Shown here: one piece after another, positions 62,944 to 64,000 of the stretch
Numbering within the stretch: the stretch's first letter is position 1
Layout: every line of letters starts with the position of its first letter
Source: Salmonella enterica subsp. houtenae serovar Houten
Lineage (GTDB): Bacteria; Pseudomonadota; Gammaproteobacteria; Enterobacterales; Enterobacteriaceae
Length of the DNA stretch: 64,000 nucleotides
Direction: 5' to 3'
Assembly: GCA_900478215.1 (NCBI GenBank)
Contig: LS483478.1
Span: 992,001 to 1,056,000 of the forward strand
Notes under the pieces: model-generated
The model's input: only the letters and a program-made list of their open reading frames with translations
What the model was told of the DNA's origin: nothing
Database searches by the model: none
Made by a program: the position numbers and the translations under genes

Positions 62944-64000
62944 TTACCGCTCACGCAGCGCTTCTTTCGCTCGATTAAACGGTTTGATTAAATAGTCGAC
63001 GATGGTTTTTTCACCGGTTTTGATATCCACCGTGGCGATCATACCAGGAACAATCGAAAAACGGCGTCCTAATTTATTTTGTAGATAGTCCTGATGGGTG
63101 CGGATAAACACACGATAGTAGAAAATTTCCGGCTTCACCTTATCCTGAATGGTGTCCGGTGAAATGGTCTCCACCACGCCGTCAAGCCCGCCGTAAATGG
63201 CGTAATCATAAGCGGTGATTTTAACCAATGCGCGTTGACCGGGATGAATAAAGGCAATATCACGCGGCGAAAGGCGGGTTTCAATCAGCAGACGATCGTC
63301 TACCGGCACTATCTCCATCATCTCGCCGTTAGGCGGGATCACGCCGCCAATCGTCGTGACCTGGATATTCTTAACAATGCCGCGTACCGGCGAGCGTACG
63401 GTGAGGCGGGTGACGGAATCCTCGCGCCCTTTTAAAATGGCGGAGAGCATATCGACCTCGGCGTTCGCTTTCGATAACGCTTCGCGTGCCTGCACATAAT
63501 ATTGTGAGCGCAGGTCGGTAATTTTTAAGCCTAAATCGCTTTTTTGTCGTTGCAGTCGCAGTACTTCAACATGACTGGCCGCGCCGCTTTTTTCCAGCCG
63601 CTGGGTAATGGCCAGTTCTTTATTAACCGACGCCAGAGCATCCCGTAGTTCGGCTTCGGTATCGGCCAGTTGCGCACGACGGCTTTTATAGAGACGCGTC
63701 TCTGCGGCAATCAGATCCGGCCAGCCATTCAGCTCATCGGGGAAGTCGAGGGGGGAGTCGCTGACTTCCGCGGTTAACCGTGCGCTGGAGGCGAGTGAGG
63801 CGCGATATTTTGCCGCACTTTCGCCGACATTGGACGCCAAACGCGTAGGATCAAGCCGGGCGACAATCTGGTTTGCCTGAACCTTATCGCCTTCCCGCAC
63901 CGTCAATTGCGCCAGAATGCCGCCATCCAGCGACTGCAGAACCTGTTCGCGTGAACTGGGGATTACTTTCCCGTTGCCGGTGGAAACCTCATCCAGTCGG
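62944..64000 (-). CDS. HlyD-family type I secretion membrane-fusion protein (partial)
   Basis: About 350 codons, still open at the window edge; the N-terminal membrane segment lies outside. The lipoyl-like half motifs (LDGGILAQLTVREGDKVQANQ and LTVRSPVRGIVKNIQVTTIGGV), a coiled-coil hairpin (about 95-170 of the visible part) and the C-terminal beta-barrel (VPVDDRLLIETRLSPRDIAFI) are characteristic. It bridges an inner-membrane ABC transporter to a TolC-type channel. Beside ssrA in Salmonella this gene belongs to the SPI-9/bap locus that secretes a giant adhesin. That placement is from knowledge of the locus; the adhesin is beyond the window. Confidence 0.9.
   Translation of the reverse strand, partial: RLDEVSTGNGKVIPSSREQVLQSLDGGILAQLTVREGDKVQANQIVARLDPTRLASNVGESAAKYRASLASSARLTAEVSDSPLDFPDELNGWPDLIAAETRLYKSRRAQLADTEAELRDALASVNKELAITQRLEKSGAASHVEVLRLQRQKSDLGLKITDLRSQYYVQAREALSKANAEVDMLSAILKGREDSVTRLTVRSPVRGIVKNIQVTTIGGVIPPNGEMMEIVPVDDRLLIETRLSPRDIAFIHPGQRALVKITAYDYAIYGGLDGVVETISPDTIQDKVKPEIFYYRVFIRTHQDYLQNKLGRRFSIVPGMIATVDIKTGEKTIVDYLIKPFNRAKEALRER

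Overview
The window is chromosomal DNA of Salmonella enterica, most likely subspecies enterica. The left 41 kb keeps the enterobacterial order emrR - proXWV - nrdFEIH - ygaM - ygaC - alaE - stpA - ygaPV - yqaE - kbp - glaR - gabPTD - lhgO - glaH. Salmonella-specific loci follow: tctABC/tctDE, nixA, virK, pipB2 and iroNEDCB. The tmRNA gene ssrA and the Salmonella type I secretion fusion protein (SPI-9/bap locus) lie at the right edge.

Region 1 (1-22 kb) is the conserved backbone. It covers efflux regulation (emrR), osmoprotectant uptake (proVWX), class Ib ribonucleotide reductase (nrdHIEF, with tandem NrdR-type boxes), small stress proteins, stpA, and the glutarate/GABA/2-hydroxyglutarate catabolic run from glaH through gabP with its repressor glaR. 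Three genes are short and easily missed: yqaE, a 59-aa DUF2158-like protein, and a decayed ygaZ.

Region 2 (22-43 kb) is Salmonella accessory chromosome: tricarboxylate transport with its own two-component system, a NiCoT nickel permease behind a NikR-type operator, VirK, the SPI-2 effector PipB2 and a small Cys-rich neighbour, and the Fur-controlled salmochelin cluster. The interval between nixA and virK, where mig-14 sits in Typhimurium, has no intact gene.

Region 3 (42.8-49.1 kb) lies beyond iroB, where diphasic serovars carry hin-fljBA. No phase-2 flagellin gene is present. The region is a mosaic of phage and IS debris: two serine-recombinase fragments, a tail-fibre-chaperone stub, and two degenerate IS3-family remnants that share an end sequence. 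Three intact cargo genes sit in it: a leaderless AmiD-like amidase, a zinc-protease-like protein with a polyproline/21-bp-repeat tail, and a Tat-exported beta carbonic anhydrase.

Region 4 (49.16-62.55 kb) is a deleted P2/186-type prophage inserted in the 3' end of ssrA and bounded by a 38-bp direct repeat. It retains int, the CI-type repressor, an Apl/Cox-like gene, tail-fibre genes, an invertase, FI-FII-E/E'-T-U-D and ogr. Replication, capsid, packaging, lysis and baseplate genes are gone. The deletion appears to have fused the lysogeny regulator cII in frame to the 3' part of a tail-fibre gene. A membrane acyltransferase gene of low GC lies in the fibre module.

Region 5 (62.5-64 kb) holds intact ssrA and the 3' part of the HlyD-type gene.

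All assignments come from reading the sequence and recalling family features; no database search was run.
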